From assembly GCA_035938175.1 (NCBI GenBank), contig DASZHD010000010.1, forward strand, positions 1 through 64,000: DNA of 64,000 bases, written 5' to 3'. The notes below the pieces were generated by a model. The model was not told the DNA's origin. It saw nothing but the letters and a program-made list of their open reading frames with translations, and searched no databases. Below, piece by piece: positions 1-8,560 of the stretch. The position numbers and the translations under genes were made by a program. The stretch comes from DASRDE01 sp035938175. Its GTDB lineage: Bacteria > Vulcanimicrobiota > Vulcanimicrobiia > Vulcanimicrobiales > Vulcanimicrobiaceae. Each line of letters opens with the position of its first letter. Position 1 is the first letter of the stretch.

Positions 1-32
1 GCTCAATTCAGATGGTTGCGAGGGGGGAGGTG

Positions 33-72
33 CCCTTCGATTCCTCAGGGTGGTTCGATACCTCACCATGAC
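33..72. repeat. dispersed palindromic repeat, copy 1
   Basis: This copy holds cccttcgattcctcaggg followed by ggttcgatacctcaccatgac. The same two half-words recur near 11917, 25284, 33176 (a variant) and 35646. It lies just upstream of proS, so it may mark the 3' end of a gene outside the window. Such dyad repeats usually act as REP-like or terminator-like elements; the role here is inference. Confidence 0.7.
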
Positions 73-119
73 GAGAGGGTAAGGGAATCTAAGCCCCCCG
101 CTCGGAATAGGGCGCGGTC

Positions 120-1580
120 ATGTCCGAAGTCGCCCAGGAAACGCTCGTCAAAGAGATTCCGCCCAAAGCCGCCGACCTCTCCGCTTGGTACACGGCCGTC
201 TGTCTCAAAGCCGAACTCGTCGATTATTCACCGGTGCGCGGCTGCGTCGTCCTGCGCCCGCACGGCTTCGGCATGTGGGAGAACCTGCAGAAAGAGCTCG
301 ACGCGCGGTTCAAAGCGACCGGCCACGAAAACGCGTACTTCCCGCTGCTCATTCCCGAGCGTCTTCTTATGAAGGAAGCCGAGCACGTAGAGGGCTTCGC
401 GCCCGAAGTCGCGTGGGTGACGCAAGGCGGCCAAGAAGTGCTGGAAGAGCGTCTGGCGATCCGGCCGACGTCCGAAGTGATCATCGGCGTCATGTATGCA
501 AAATGGATTCAATCGCATCGCGACCTGCCGGTGTTGATCAATCAATGGGCAAACGTGCTGCGTTGGGAAAAGGCCACGCGTCCGTTCCTGCGCACGATGG
601 AATTTCTTTGGCAGGAAGGTCACACCGCACACGCGTCCGCGCAAGAAGCGCGCGAAGAAACGCTGCGGATGCTCGGCGTGTATGAAGACTTTGCTCGCAA
701 CGTCGCGGCAGTTCCTGTTTACGCCGGCGTCAAGAGCGTCAGCGAACGCTTTCCGGGGGCCGTCGAAACGTATTCGATCGAAGCGCTGATGCCCGACGGA
801 AAGGCGCTGCAATCGGGAACCTCGCACGACTTGGGGCAAAATTTCAGCAAGGCATACGACATCACGTTCACCGACGTCGATCAGCAAATCAAACACGTCT
901 ACACGACGTCATGGGGCATGTCGTGGCGCATGCTGGGTGCGGTCATCATGACGCACGGCGACGACCGCGGCTTGCAGATTCCCCCGAAGCTGGCGCCGAT
1001 TGAAGCGGTGTTCGTGCCGATCGTGCGCAGCGGCGATCGCAGCGCCGTCGACAAATCGCACGAGCTAGCCAAACAGCTGCGCGCGGAAGGGTTCCGCGTG
1101 CGCGTGGACGATCGCGATCAAACGCCGGGATGGAAATACAGCGAATGGGAGATGCGCGGCGTACCGCTTCGCATCGAGATCGGCCCGCGCGATTTGCAAA
1201 GCGGCAGCGCGATGGTCGTCCGCCGGGATAAAAGCAAAGGTGAAGACGGCGCAAAATGCAGCGTCGCGTTCGATGCCCTCGGTCCGCGTTTGCGCGAACT
1301 CCTGGAGGACGTGCAGCGCGGGATGTACGAGCGGGCAAAGACGTTCTTGGAGACGCACACGTTTCTGGTGCGAGATCGCGACGAATTCTACGAGCGCTGC
1401 CGTGCCCGTGCCGGCATGGTCGACATCAGCTGGTGCAGCCGGCCGGAGTGCGAAGCGCACGTGAAAGCCGAAACTAGTGCAACCACGCGCAACACGCGCC
1501 CGCTGCTCGATGCGGGCGCGGCGTGCGTCGCTTGCGGCGAACCGGCGAAGGTGAACGCCTATTTTGCTCAGAGTTACTGA
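120..1580 (+). CDS. proS: prolyl-tRNA synthetase, archaeal/eukaryotic (type 3) form
   Basis: Cytoplasmic class II aminoacyl-tRNA synthetase that charges tRNA-Pro. The 486-residue length is that of the short archaeal-type enzyme without the YbaK-like editing insert of typical bacterial ProRS. Visible signs are the class II motif RPTSE near residue 115, the motif 2 stretch LRWEKATRPFLRTMEFLWQE after it, the catalytic-core segment QSGTSHDLGQNFSKAYDI, an anticodon-binding domain around 300-400, and a C-terminal Cys-rich module (WCSRPEC then CVACGEP) that resembles the zinc-binding end of this class. The ATG is preceded by a repeat-containing leader. It starts a run of overlapping genes on this strand. 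The family call is secure. Confidence 0.97.
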   Translation: MSEVAQETLVKEIPPKAADLSAWYTAVCLKAELVDYSPVRGCVVLRPHGFGMWENLQKELDARFKATGHENAYFPLLIPERLLMKEAEHVEGFAPEVAWVTQGGQEVLEERLAIRPTSEVIIGVMYAKWIQSHRDLPVLINQWANVLRWEKATRPFLRTMEFLWQEGHTAHASAQEAREETLRMLGVYEDFARNVAAVPVYAGVKSVSERFPGAVETYSIEALMPDGKALQSGTSHDLGQNFSKAYDITFTDVDQQIKHVYTTSWGMSWRMLGAVIMTHGDDRGLQIPPKLAPIEAVFVPIVRSGDRSAVDKSHELAKQLRAEGFRVRVDDRDQTPGWKYSEWEMRGVPLRIEIGPRDLQSGSAMVVRRDKSKGEDGAKCSVAFDALGPRLRELLEDVQRGMYERAKTFLETHTFLVRDRDEFYERCRARAGMVDISWCSRPECEAHVKAETSATTRNTRPLLDAGAACVACGEPAKVNAYFAQSY

Positions 1581-2091
1581 GCCGGCCGCCGCGCTGATCG
1601 TCTTGGCGCAGGCGCTGTTTCCGACGGCCCCGCCCGGAGTCAGTTCCAGCGATGCGGTGGCACGAGCCTCGGGAAACATGAAGCCGGCCGCGATTCAAAT
1701 CGGCCGCGCGCTGTTTGCGACGCAGTGGCCTGCGCAAGTACTCAACGTGTACGCCGACGGCTTCGGCGGCTTTCGCGTTGCCGGATTGCATCTGTCGGGC
1801 GTACGTTTTCACCATGCCCTGACGCGGGCGCAATTCGAGAGCGAAATCACGGAATTGGTCGCCCGTACGTTCGCGGTTTCGGGGGTCGATGAAGTGGACG
1901 TTTGGGCATCCGTACCGTTACGCGTTGGTAAAGATATCGTCGTCAGCGGCGACCTGGCCAAGCCCACGTCACGCACGGTTTTCACCGTCAGCGTGCGCCG
2001 CGGCGAGCGCCCCGACGCGTTGGAAGGGCGCTTGCGGCAAGGGACCGGTGTCTTCTGGGACCAGGACTGGGCGCGCACCGCTCTAAAATGA
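1564..2091 (+). CDS. hypothetical protein, 175 aa
   Basis: I do not recognise this protein. The TTG start overlaps the 3' end of proS by 17 bases and the stop overlaps the next start (ATGA), so it is probably translated with its neighbours. The first 20 residues are hydrophobic (AAALIVLAQALF), possibly a signal or anchor segment. The body is a compact mixed alpha/beta-looking sequence with a Phe/Gly-rich stretch (ADGFGGFRVAGLHLSG) and a C-terminal basic segment rich in Arg. Its position just before an M16 peptidase gene may mean a shared envelope role, but nothing in the sequence proves it. The start could lie further inside. Confidence 0.7.
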   Translation: MLRVTEPAAALIVLAQALFPTAPPGVSSSDAVARASGNMKPAAIQIGRALFATQWPAQVLNVYADGFGGFRVAGLHLSGVRFHHALTRAQFESEITELVARTFAVSGVDEVDVWASVPLRVGKDIVVSGDLAKPTSRTVFTVSVRRGERPDALEGRLRQGTGVFWDQDWARTALK

Positions 2092-3356
2092 CTCCGGGCA
2101 TGTATCGAAAGACCACACTTCGCAACGGCGTGCGCGTGATTACTGAAGCGATGCCGGCGTTCCGTTCCGCGTCCATCGGCATTTGGGCAGACGTCGGGTC
2201 GGCATCGGAAGCACCCGAGAAGCGTGGGATTTCGCACCTGGTAGAGCACATGCTCTTCAAGGGTACGGGCCGCCGCACGGCGCGCCAAATTGCCGAAGAG
2301 ATGGACGGCATCGGCGGCAACCTGAACGCCTTCACCGATAAAGAGACGACCTGCTACTACGCCAAGGTGATGGATCAGCATCTACCGCTCGCGGTCGACG
2401 TCCTGACGGACATGTTTCTGAATTCGCGCTTCGATCCGGAAGAGCTCGCGAAAGAACAAAAAGTCGTACTCGAAGAGATTAAAATGTACGACGACTCGCC
2501 GGACGAGTTGATCCACGACCTCTTCATTCAAACGATGTGGCACGGCAGCAATTTGGGTGCGCCGACGATCGGCTTTGCCGACACCGTCACCGGTTTGACG
2601 CCCGACGATCTGCGCGCGCACATGCAGCGCCGCTACGCGCCCAATTCGGTGATCGTGGCCGCGGCCGGCAACGTCGATCACGATCGAGTCGTCGACGAAT
2701 TCGAGAAAGCGTTTGCGACATTCGAAGGACAGTGCGAGCTTCCGTTGGCCGAGACTCCGGTCAACACGCCGAACCGCCTATTCCGGCAGAAGGACAGCGA
2801 ACAGGCGTATGTCGTGCTCGGAACCGGCGGCCTTTCGGTACGCGACGAGCGCCGCTACGTGCTGACGGTGCTCGATACGATTTTGGGCGGCGGCATGTCG
2901 AGCCGCTTATTCCAGGAGATCCGCGAAAAACGCGGCCTCGTCTACACGGTATATTCATTCCAGGCGGCCTACCGCGCAGCTGGCCTCTTCGCGGTGTACG
3001 CGGGAACGTCGCCACAGAACGTCGGCGAGTGCGTTTCGGTGATCGGCGAGCAGTTTGCAAGTCTGCGCGACACCCGCGTGGGCGATGCGGAGCTGCGCCT
3101 TGCAAAAGAACATATCAAGGGCAGTTTGACGCTTTCGCTCGAGAGTACGTCCAGCCGGATGATCCGGCTCGGCCGCAGCGAGTTTTCATTAGGCAGGCAG
3201 CTGACGACCGAAGAGATCGAGGAAAAAGTCGAAGCCGTTACGGCTGAAGAAGTTCAGGCACTGGCGCAAGAACTGCTTCGCGAAGACCGCATGGGTCTGT
3301 GCGTCCTTGGACCTGTAGACGAAGCATCTGTTGAGTGGAACCGTAGCGCAGCTTAG
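2088..3356 (+). CDS. M16 family zinc metallopeptidase (pitrilysin/processing peptidase type)
   Basis: Single-unit M16B-type peptidase of 422 residues, the usual length of bacterial processing-peptidase-like proteins. The inverted zinc motif HLVEHMLFKGT (HxxEH) starts near residue 50, and the third zinc ligand is expected in the EEIKMYDDSPDELIH stretch about 76 residues later, as in the family. The C-terminal half carries the R/Y-type segment ILGGGMSSRLFQEIREKRGL that is typical of M16. It degrades short peptides or processes precursors; the substrate is unknown. The start overlaps the previous gene by 4 bases and a second ATG lies 12 bases inside. The next gene overlaps its end by 26 bases. 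Confidence 0.95.
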   Translation: MTPGMYRKTTLRNGVRVITEAMPAFRSASIGIWADVGSASEAPEKRGISHLVEHMLFKGTGRRTARQIAEEMDGIGGNLNAFTDKETTCYYAKVMDQHLPLAVDVLTDMFLNSRFDPEELAKEQKVVLEEIKMYDDSPDELIHDLFIQTMWHGSNLGAPTIGFADTVTGLTPDDLRAHMQRRYAPNSVIVAAAGNVDHDRVVDEFEKAFATFEGQCELPLAETPVNTPNRLFRQKDSEQAYVVLGTGGLSVRDERRYVLTVLDTILGGGMSSRLFQEIREKRGLVYTVYSFQAAYRAAGLFAVYAGTSPQNVGECVSVIGEQFASLRDTRVGDAELRLAKEHIKGSLTLSLESTSSRMIRLGRSEFSLGRQLTTEEIEEKVEAVTAEEVQALAQELLREDRMGLCVLGPVDEASVEWNRSAA

Positions 3357-4248
3357 CGGCTCGGCTTCGCTCGTTCCGTTTTGGAGCTGGCAGCTTATCG
3401 TCGCTTTGGCGATCAATGTGATCGTCCAAGCGATTCAGATCGGCGCATACGCTGCGCGGCTCGCGGGCGTTCGCACCGGCCGGATCGCTACGTCGATATC
3501 GCTCTTCAATCTGTTCGTGACGGCGAGCCGCTTGGCGACGCTGGTGTACACGTTGATGCTCGGACCGCTTTCCGACCGGGCCGGAAACGCGGTGAAGGCG
3601 CTCTCGGGACAAGCGCACAGTCCCGAAACGCACCAGCTGATCGCACAGGTGCAGCACACGTTCGAATGGCAACTGCGCCTGATCATCCTGGCGGGAACCG
3701 CCGGAACGATTCTCGGCAGCCTGATGCTGCCGATGTTTACCTACTTGTACGTTCGAGGCGTGCGTTCGTTCGAGCGCACGAAATCGCTGCCGCACTCGCT
3801 GGCGCGGCTTTTCAGTCCAAGGGTGAGCTGGGACGTGCTCTCGCATCTGCGCGTGCCGCACTATAGCGAAATCTTCTCGTTTTCCACGCGAAACATTCCC
3901 CGCCGGCTGTTGATATTCAACGTCGTCGTCACCGGGATCTATGCGATCGGCGTCGTTGCCGCGTATTATGCCAGCGTCATCGACGTCAACGTGGCGCGCA
4001 CCGCGATCGGCATCTCGGGGATTATCAACGGTATCGGAACGATTGCGTTCACCTTCTTCGTCGACCCGACGTCCTCGATTATCGTGGACGAGGCGGTCAA
4101 AGGCGAACGGCCGCACGAGGAAGTCAAGGCAATGGTCTTTTATCTCTCTCTGACGGCAATCGCCGGATGGCTGGTCTCTCAGCTGCTGCTGTGGCCCGCC
4201 GCCTGGATCATTGCCGCAGTCGCGCACCTGGTGAACCACGGTCATTAG
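3331..4248 (+). CDS. amj: Amj-type lipid II flippase (DUF2837)
   Basis: Polytopic inner-membrane protein of 305 residues. The segments LAGVRTGRIATSISLFNLFV near the N-terminus and FVDPTSSIIVDEAVKGERP near the C-terminus match what I know of the Amj (YdaH) family, the alternate lipid II flippase that can replace MurJ in Bacillus subtilis. About six to seven hydrophobic segments are visible. It would move undecaprenyl-linked peptidoglycan precursor across the membrane. The TTG start overlaps the M16 peptidase gene; an inner start cannot be excluded. In Bacillus Amj is induced by cell-envelope stress; no such signal is visible here. No murJ is present in the window. Confidence 0.8.
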   Translation: MSGTVAQLSGSASLVPFWSWQLIVALAINVIVQAIQIGAYAARLAGVRTGRIATSISLFNLFVTASRLATLVYTLMLGPLSDRAGNAVKALSGQAHSPETHQLIAQVQHTFEWQLRLIILAGTAGTILGSLMLPMFTYLYVRGVRSFERTKSLPHSLARLFSPRVSWDVLSHLRVPHYSEIFSFSTRNIPRRLLIFNVVVTGIYAIGVVAAYYASVIDVNVARTAIGISGIINGIGTIAFTFFVDPTSSIIVDEAVKGERPHEEVKAMVFYLSLTAIAGWLVSQLLLWPAAWIIAAVAHLVNHGH

Positions 4249-4262
4249 AGGTTTCTAAACGT

Positions 4263-4919
4263 ATGAGAGCGCCCTTACTGCCGGTTATCGCCGCCGCCGG
4301 CGCACTGCTGCTGAGCGGTTGCGCTGGCAGCGTGGAGCATTGGATCGTCGACACGCGCGTGCATCAGGGCGACGTCGCGATGGAGCGCGGCAGCCTGCAC
4401 GAAGCGCAGACGGCATTCCGCCTGGCGTTGCGTGTCAACCCGCGAGACATGCGCGCGCGTCAAGGCTTTTCATCCGTGTCCGCCGACATCGCGGAAGCGG
4501 ACTATCGCAAGGGCGACTTCGACGATGCCATCGCAACCCTCGACGAAGCGCAGAAGTACGATGCCCAAAGCGTGCGTCTTCAGGCATTGCGGTCCCAAAT
4601 CGACAACGCGCGCTTGCAGCGCGAGATCATCATTTCGAACTATCCCTCGTACGAAGGCGCGGGCGTACAGATTCAAGAGTCGTACGCGGCGCTGAACGAA
4701 CAAACGAAGAGCATTTTGAAAGACCTGAAGCGCTTCGGCTACACGTACGATACGCTGGCGCTCACAAAAGCGATTCAGAGCTCCTACGAACTGCAGATCG
4801 AAGTTGCTAAGAACACGAACCGGCTGATTGCGTACCGCCAGCTCGTGGAGTCCGGCGTGCCGGCCGCGGAGCAGACCGAGACCTCTGCACCTTCGGGATC
4901 GCTGCTCCCGCTGCCGTAG
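4263..4919 (+). CDS. TPR-like lipoprotein, unknown function
   Basis: A 218-residue exported protein. I take the ATG at 4263 because it gives a clean lipoprotein signal peptide (LLLSGCAGS, lipobox Cys near residue 20); longer upstream reading in the same frame would lie inside the flippase gene. The mature part begins with repeat-like helical segments (VHQGDVAMERGSLHEAQTAF then ADYRKGDFDDAIATLDEAQ) that look like two TPR units, followed by a long helical region and a low-complexity Pro/Ser end. TPR lipoproteins usually act as scaffolds in envelope assembly. It sits 14 bases after the flippase gene, so a peptidoglycan-linked role is a reasonable guess only. Confidence 0.75.
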   Translation: MRAPLLPVIAAAGALLLSGCAGSVEHWIVDTRVHQGDVAMERGSLHEAQTAFRLALRVNPRDMRARQGFSSVSADIAEADYRKGDFDDAIATLDEAQKYDAQSVRLQALRSQIDNARLQREIIISNYPSYEGAGVQIQESYAALNEQTKSILKDLKRFGYTYDTLALTKAIQSSYELQIEVAKNTNRLIAYRQLVESGVPAAEQTETSAPSGSLLPLP

Positions 4920-6494
4920 TCACCGGCATAACCCGCGGCGATCCAGCCAAACGCGGGCGTTTCCCATTTTTTCAGCGTTGCGGAACGCACGCCACTGCTG
5001 CTCCGCGCCGGGCTTTACGCGCGCCGGATCCGTAACGTAGACGATCCATTCCGCGTCCGGATTGATCACCGGAAACCGCTGCATCCACGCGCACAGTTCG
5101 ACGTTCCGGTTAAACCGGTTCTTCTCGATGTTGATAAAATATCGCGCGCCTTTTCGTATGGCGCTCTGTTCGTCGAAGGGCGTCCACAAGTACGGATCTT
5201 CCTCCCACCCGTAGCGCCCGATGTAATACAGGACCGACGGATCGTAGTGTCCCATGACGACGAGCGCGTCCGTATCCAGCGTGCGGTTCAGCGCGACCGC
5301 ATTGCGATACACCGCTCGGCTGTAATGATAGTACGGCGCGACGATGCCACGATTCTGATAAATGACGCCGGTGAGAGCGAGAACTCCCAGAACCGCCGCT
5401 GCCAACTTCAGATTGAGGTCGAGTGCGCTTTGGCGCACCGCAGTAACCAGGCGGTCGAGAAATCCCGCGGCCGTCAGAGCGGCGAGCGGCAACAGCAAAT
5501 ACATATAATAGTCGACGCGTTCTACGGTAACGACGACGTACGCGTACGCCAGGCCGCCGGCGAGCCACGACCACACGAGCGTGCGCGTACGCGTCGTCGC
5601 GGGCAAGAAAAAGAATCCCAGGATCGCAAGCGCGCACACCGCCGGCCCGATCATCACGGACGCTAGCATCCCCAAAACTTCGCGGAATTGGATCAGTTTC
5701 ACGTGAAATGCATGGAGGCTGCCGAAGGATGCTGCGAGCGCCGGGAGCACGTGCAAGCGCGTGATTCCGGATGCCCAATGCCATTCGGCGTGCGAGGCCA
5801 CTGCGCGATCGTACGCAAAAAGCACGCCGAGCGGAACGATCAGCAGCGTCGCGACCCATCCCCAATCCATCGTGCGATCGGAACGGACGCGTTCGATCAG
5901 CAAAGCCACGATCGGCACCAGCGCTGCAACGGATACGGGCTTGGCGAGAAAAGCTAGCGTGAGTAAAGCGGTTGCGCGCAACGCGGTCCGCGCCGTCCAG
6001 CGTTCGTCGTCGACGATCATCCGCGCAATCGCGTAGAGTGCGAGCGTCAAAAAGAACACCATGGCCGTATCCGGCGTGAACGTTCGTCCGTAGTACACGC
6101 TGCCCGGGAGTATCGCGAAGCACAGCGCGGCGAGCAGCCCGGCAGCTTCGCTCGCGAACAGCCAGCGTCCGAAGAAGGCGAGCCCTGCGATCGTGCCCAG
6201 ACTGAACGCGATCGTCGTCAAGCGGCCGATGATTTCGTGCACGCCGAAAATCTTGTAGAGCGTCGCCGCAACGATCGGCACGATCTGCAACTCCAGCTCG
6301 ACGTAGTTCGGCGGCGGCCCGTTGTAGTTGGTCTGCGGATACAGCACGTTGTAGCGCAGCGTCGCAAAATTCTTGGCAATCGACGCGGTGTCGCCTTGGC
6401 GCCAGCCCGGATGGTCGAGCAGCGGGTTGTGGATGCCTTTGAGACGCAGCAGCAGACCAAGCAGCAGGATCAGTCCCAGCCCGATCCGCCACAC
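4920..6494 (-). CDS. GT-C family membrane glycosyltransferase (ArnT/PMT-like)
   Basis: About 524 residues with many hydrophobic segments. The early acidic loop HPGWRQGDTASIAKNF after the first membrane helix corresponds to the first extracytoplasmic loop of GT39/ArnT-type enzymes, where the catalytic Asp lies. These enzymes transfer a sugar from a polyprenyl-phosphate donor on the outer face of the membrane. I chose GTG at 6494, directly after the GtrA stop codon, because the first membrane helix begins there; a longer form from 6608 would overlap gtrA by over 100 bases. It forms an operon with gtrA and the PIG-V-like gene. The acceptor is unknown. Its stop abuts the stop of the convergent lipoprotein gene. 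Confidence 0.85.
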   Translation of the reverse strand: MWRIGLGLILLLGLLLRLKGIHNPLLDHPGWRQGDTASIAKNFATLRYNVLYPQTNYNGPPPNYVELELQIVPIVAATLYKIFGVHEIIGRLTTIAFSLGTIAGLAFFGRWLFASEAAGLLAALCFAILPGSVYYGRTFTPDTAMVFFLTLALYAIARMIVDDERWTARTALRATALLTLAFLAKPVSVAALVPIVALLIERVRSDRTMDWGWVATLLIVPLGVLFAYDRAVASHAEWHWASGITRLHVLPALAASFGSLHAFHVKLIQFREVLGMLASVMIGPAVCALAILGFFFLPATTRTRTLVWSWLAGGLAYAYVVVTVERVDYYMYLLLPLAALTAAGFLDRLVTAVRQSALDLNLKLAAAVLGVLALTGVIYQNRGIVAPYYHYSRAVYRNAVALNRTLDTDALVVMGHYDPSVLYYIGRYGWEEDPYLWTPFDEQSAIRKGARYFINIEKNRFNRNVELCAWMQRFPVINPDAEWIVYVTDPARVKPGAEQQWRAFRNAEKMGNARVWLDRRGLCR

Positions 6495-6496
6495 GG

Positions 6497-6955
6497 TTAT
6501 GCTACGTTTTTGAACGTCCAATACTTGTTGAGAAAGAAGTTGACGAAGATACCGGCAACCGTTGCCGCGGCCCACGTAAACGAGAAGTGATTGCCGAACG
6601 GCCGCCACCAGAAGATCAGCGAGCCGACGCCGAGCGATACCGCGGAAACGGTAAGGAACTGCAGGCTCTCACGAACCGGATGCGCATTGGACCGGAACGT
6701 CCATATGCGGTTCAGATACCAGTTGGAGATGCCGCCCGCCATAAATCCGATCGCGAAGTCGCCGACCCAAGGAAAGTTTGGCGCGCTCCGCTGCAGACCG
6801 TGGGAAATCACAAAATTCACAACGAGACCGGTCGCGCCGACTGCACCGAATTTGACGAATTGACGCACGCCGCGCCGCTGACCGATGTTGAGGAGCCGCT
6901 GGACGGGTCCCGCGTCTCTCGGACGTTCGTTAAGCAACCCAGTACCAATCTGCAA
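6497..6955 (-). CDS. GtrA family membrane protein
   Basis: GtrA (PF04138-type) protein with four membrane segments: KFGAVGATGLVVNFVIS, GDFAIGFMAGGISNWYLNR, a third near FLTVSAVSLGVGSLIF and the terminal FVNFFLNKYWTF. The NWYLNRIWTF and NKYWTF signatures are typical. GtrA proteins are thought to flip polyprenyl-phosphate-linked monosaccharides so that GT-C enzymes can use them outside. That matches its position between two GT-C genes. A TTG at 6955 is used here; a GTG at 6867 just before the first helix would give a more standard length. The 5' end overlaps the upstream gene by 26 bases. No GtrB partner glycosyltransferase is seen next to it. Confidence 0.9.
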   Translation of the reverse strand: MQIGTGLLNERPRDAGPVQRLLNIGQRRGVRQFVKFGAVGATGLVVNFVISHGLQRSAPNFPWVGDFAIGFMAGGISNWYLNRIWTFRSNAHPVRESLQFLTVSAVSLGVGSLIFWWRPFGNHFSFTWAAATVAGIFVNFFLNKYWTFKNVA

Positions 6956-8510
6956 AGAGCACGGTGTACAGACCTAAAAGTGGAAGTGAAAATGCGACGA
7001 TAGCGTTGTTGGTCGCCGGACGAGCGCCCCACAACGCCAGGATGCCGAACATCGGGAACAGCACGAGCGCAAACCGCGGCATGCTCATCAAACTCGACGT
7101 CGAAATCGGCACGAGTATCGAGAGGGCCATGTACGCAATGTACGATGGTTTGAGTTTGCGCCAACCGCCAACCAGAACGGCAAGCATCAGCGCCGTGAAC
7201 ACCAGCTCGAGGGTTTGATTTGCAATCGTCTGCTGATTGGCGGCGGTCGGCGCGCCGGCAGCGGCCACGGAGATCTTGTGAATCGTGTTCCATACGGCCG
7301 TCCAGGGCGCGGCCAAATGGCGGTTCCAATTGATCTGCACGTGCGAGAAGTACAGCGGATCGCCGTTCAACACCCACAGGTACCCCATGTACACAGCCAG
7401 GCCGAGCGGAATGAACAGCAGTGGAATCAATCCCGAAAACGCGCGCAGCGCTTGTTTTGCAGGGGTGTAGTACAGTTCGCGAAGCATCGCCCAATTCGCC
7501 GTCGTCCATTCGATAATGAACGGTATCGTCAGCAGCACGCCCTCGACGCGCGTCATCGATGCAAAGAACCCGATGACGCCGGCCAGCCACCATCGCCGCT
7601 CGCGCATGTAATAGAACGAGGCAACCGTCAGCATGAAGAAGAGCGACTCGGTGTACACCGCCGAGAAATATAGCGCCGTCGGAAAAATAGAAACGTAGAA
7701 TATGGCGCGGCGGGCGACGGCGCGATCGAATTCGTGCTCGAACAGCTTATACAGGTATAGCAATCCGAAAAAGAACGCAACGTTGGAGATGATCAGTCCC
7801 GCGACCAGATGGTTCCCGACCAGCGCCCCCAAGAGCGCGATCAGCAGTGGATAGAGCGGGAAGAACGCCATGTCCGTGCCGTGATAGCCGACCGTCGCGA
7901 TGTCGATGTAGTGCACGGCATCCCAGCGGCCCCACACGTTGAGGAGCAGGTTTCGCGACTCTTGCACGTGCACGCCGGGCCTCTGGCCGATGATCGCTGC
8001 CGCGAGCTCGGCAATGACGATGATTGCAAAGCGCGTGACGACGAAGTCGATGGAAACTTCGCGGACGGTCAAGTTGAAGCGGATCGCGACCGCCAGCTTC
8101 GTCAGGCAAAACGCGGTGATGCAATACAGCAGCAAACCCGCGCCGCCGCGCGTGACCCAGAACGGCAGGACGAACGAGGCCCACAGCGCCAGCATGGGCA
8201 GCCAGGAGAGCGCGTCGTACTCCAGCGAGCGTTGGTATTTCACGCCGGTGCGCATCGAGAAATAGTGGCTGTAAGACGACCACAATGCAACCGCGCCAGC
8301 GCCGCTAAGAAGAGGCAGAAACAGCAGCGCGACTTGGATCAGCGTGGGGCGGTGAAGCGGTACGATCGCCTCGTACCACGCGAAGAAGCCAAGACTGAAG
8401 CCGCATGCGGCGACCGCGGCAAGCGGCCCCCATCCGGCGGCCAGGATCGAATCAAACGCAGGAAGCTGGAGCCGAGCGGCGGGACGGGACTCTTCTACGT
8501 GGGCGGACAC
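6930..8510 (-). CDS. PIG-V/Gpi18-like membrane mannosyltransferase
   Basis: A 526-residue polytopic protein starting with GTG. The segment RWDAVHYIDIATVGYHG followed by AFFPLYPLLIALLGALVG, and then PTALYFSAVYTESLFFMLTV, are hallmarks of the PIG-V-like GT-C mannosyltransferases found in bacteria. These use a polyprenyl-phosphate sugar donor; the WDA/HY loop carries the likely catalytic Asp. It is the first gene of the three-gene minus-strand operon with gtrA and the ArnT-like enzyme. Together these three could decorate a lipid, glycan or protein on the outer face of the membrane. The acceptor cannot be read from sequence. Confidence 0.87.
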   Translation of the reverse strand: MSAHVEESRPAARLQLPAFDSILAAGWGPLAAVAACGFSLGFFAWYEAIVPLHRPTLIQVALLFLPLLSGAGAVALWSSYSHYFSMRTGVKYQRSLEYDALSWLPMLALWASFVLPFWVTRGGAGLLLYCITAFCLTKLAVAIRFNLTVREVSIDFVVTRFAIIVIAELAAAIIGQRPGVHVQESRNLLLNVWGRWDAVHYIDIATVGYHGTDMAFFPLYPLLIALLGALVGNHLVAGLIISNVAFFFGLLYLYKLFEHEFDRAVARRAIFYVSIFPTALYFSAVYTESLFFMLTVASFYYMRERRWWLAGVIGFFASMTRVEGVLLTIPFIIEWTTANWAMLRELYYTPAKQALRAFSGLIPLLFIPLGLAVYMGYLWVLNGDPLYFSHVQINWNRHLAAPWTAVWNTIHKISVAAAGAPTAANQQTIANQTLELVFTALMLAVLVGGWRKLKPSYIAYMALSILVPISTSSLMSMPRFALVLFPMFGILALWGARPATNNAIVAFSLPLLGLYTVLFADWYWVA

Positions 8511-8560
8511 GAGGACTTTGAGTTAAAGGAAATGCAGACGTTCCCTTGTAGCCAAACGCC

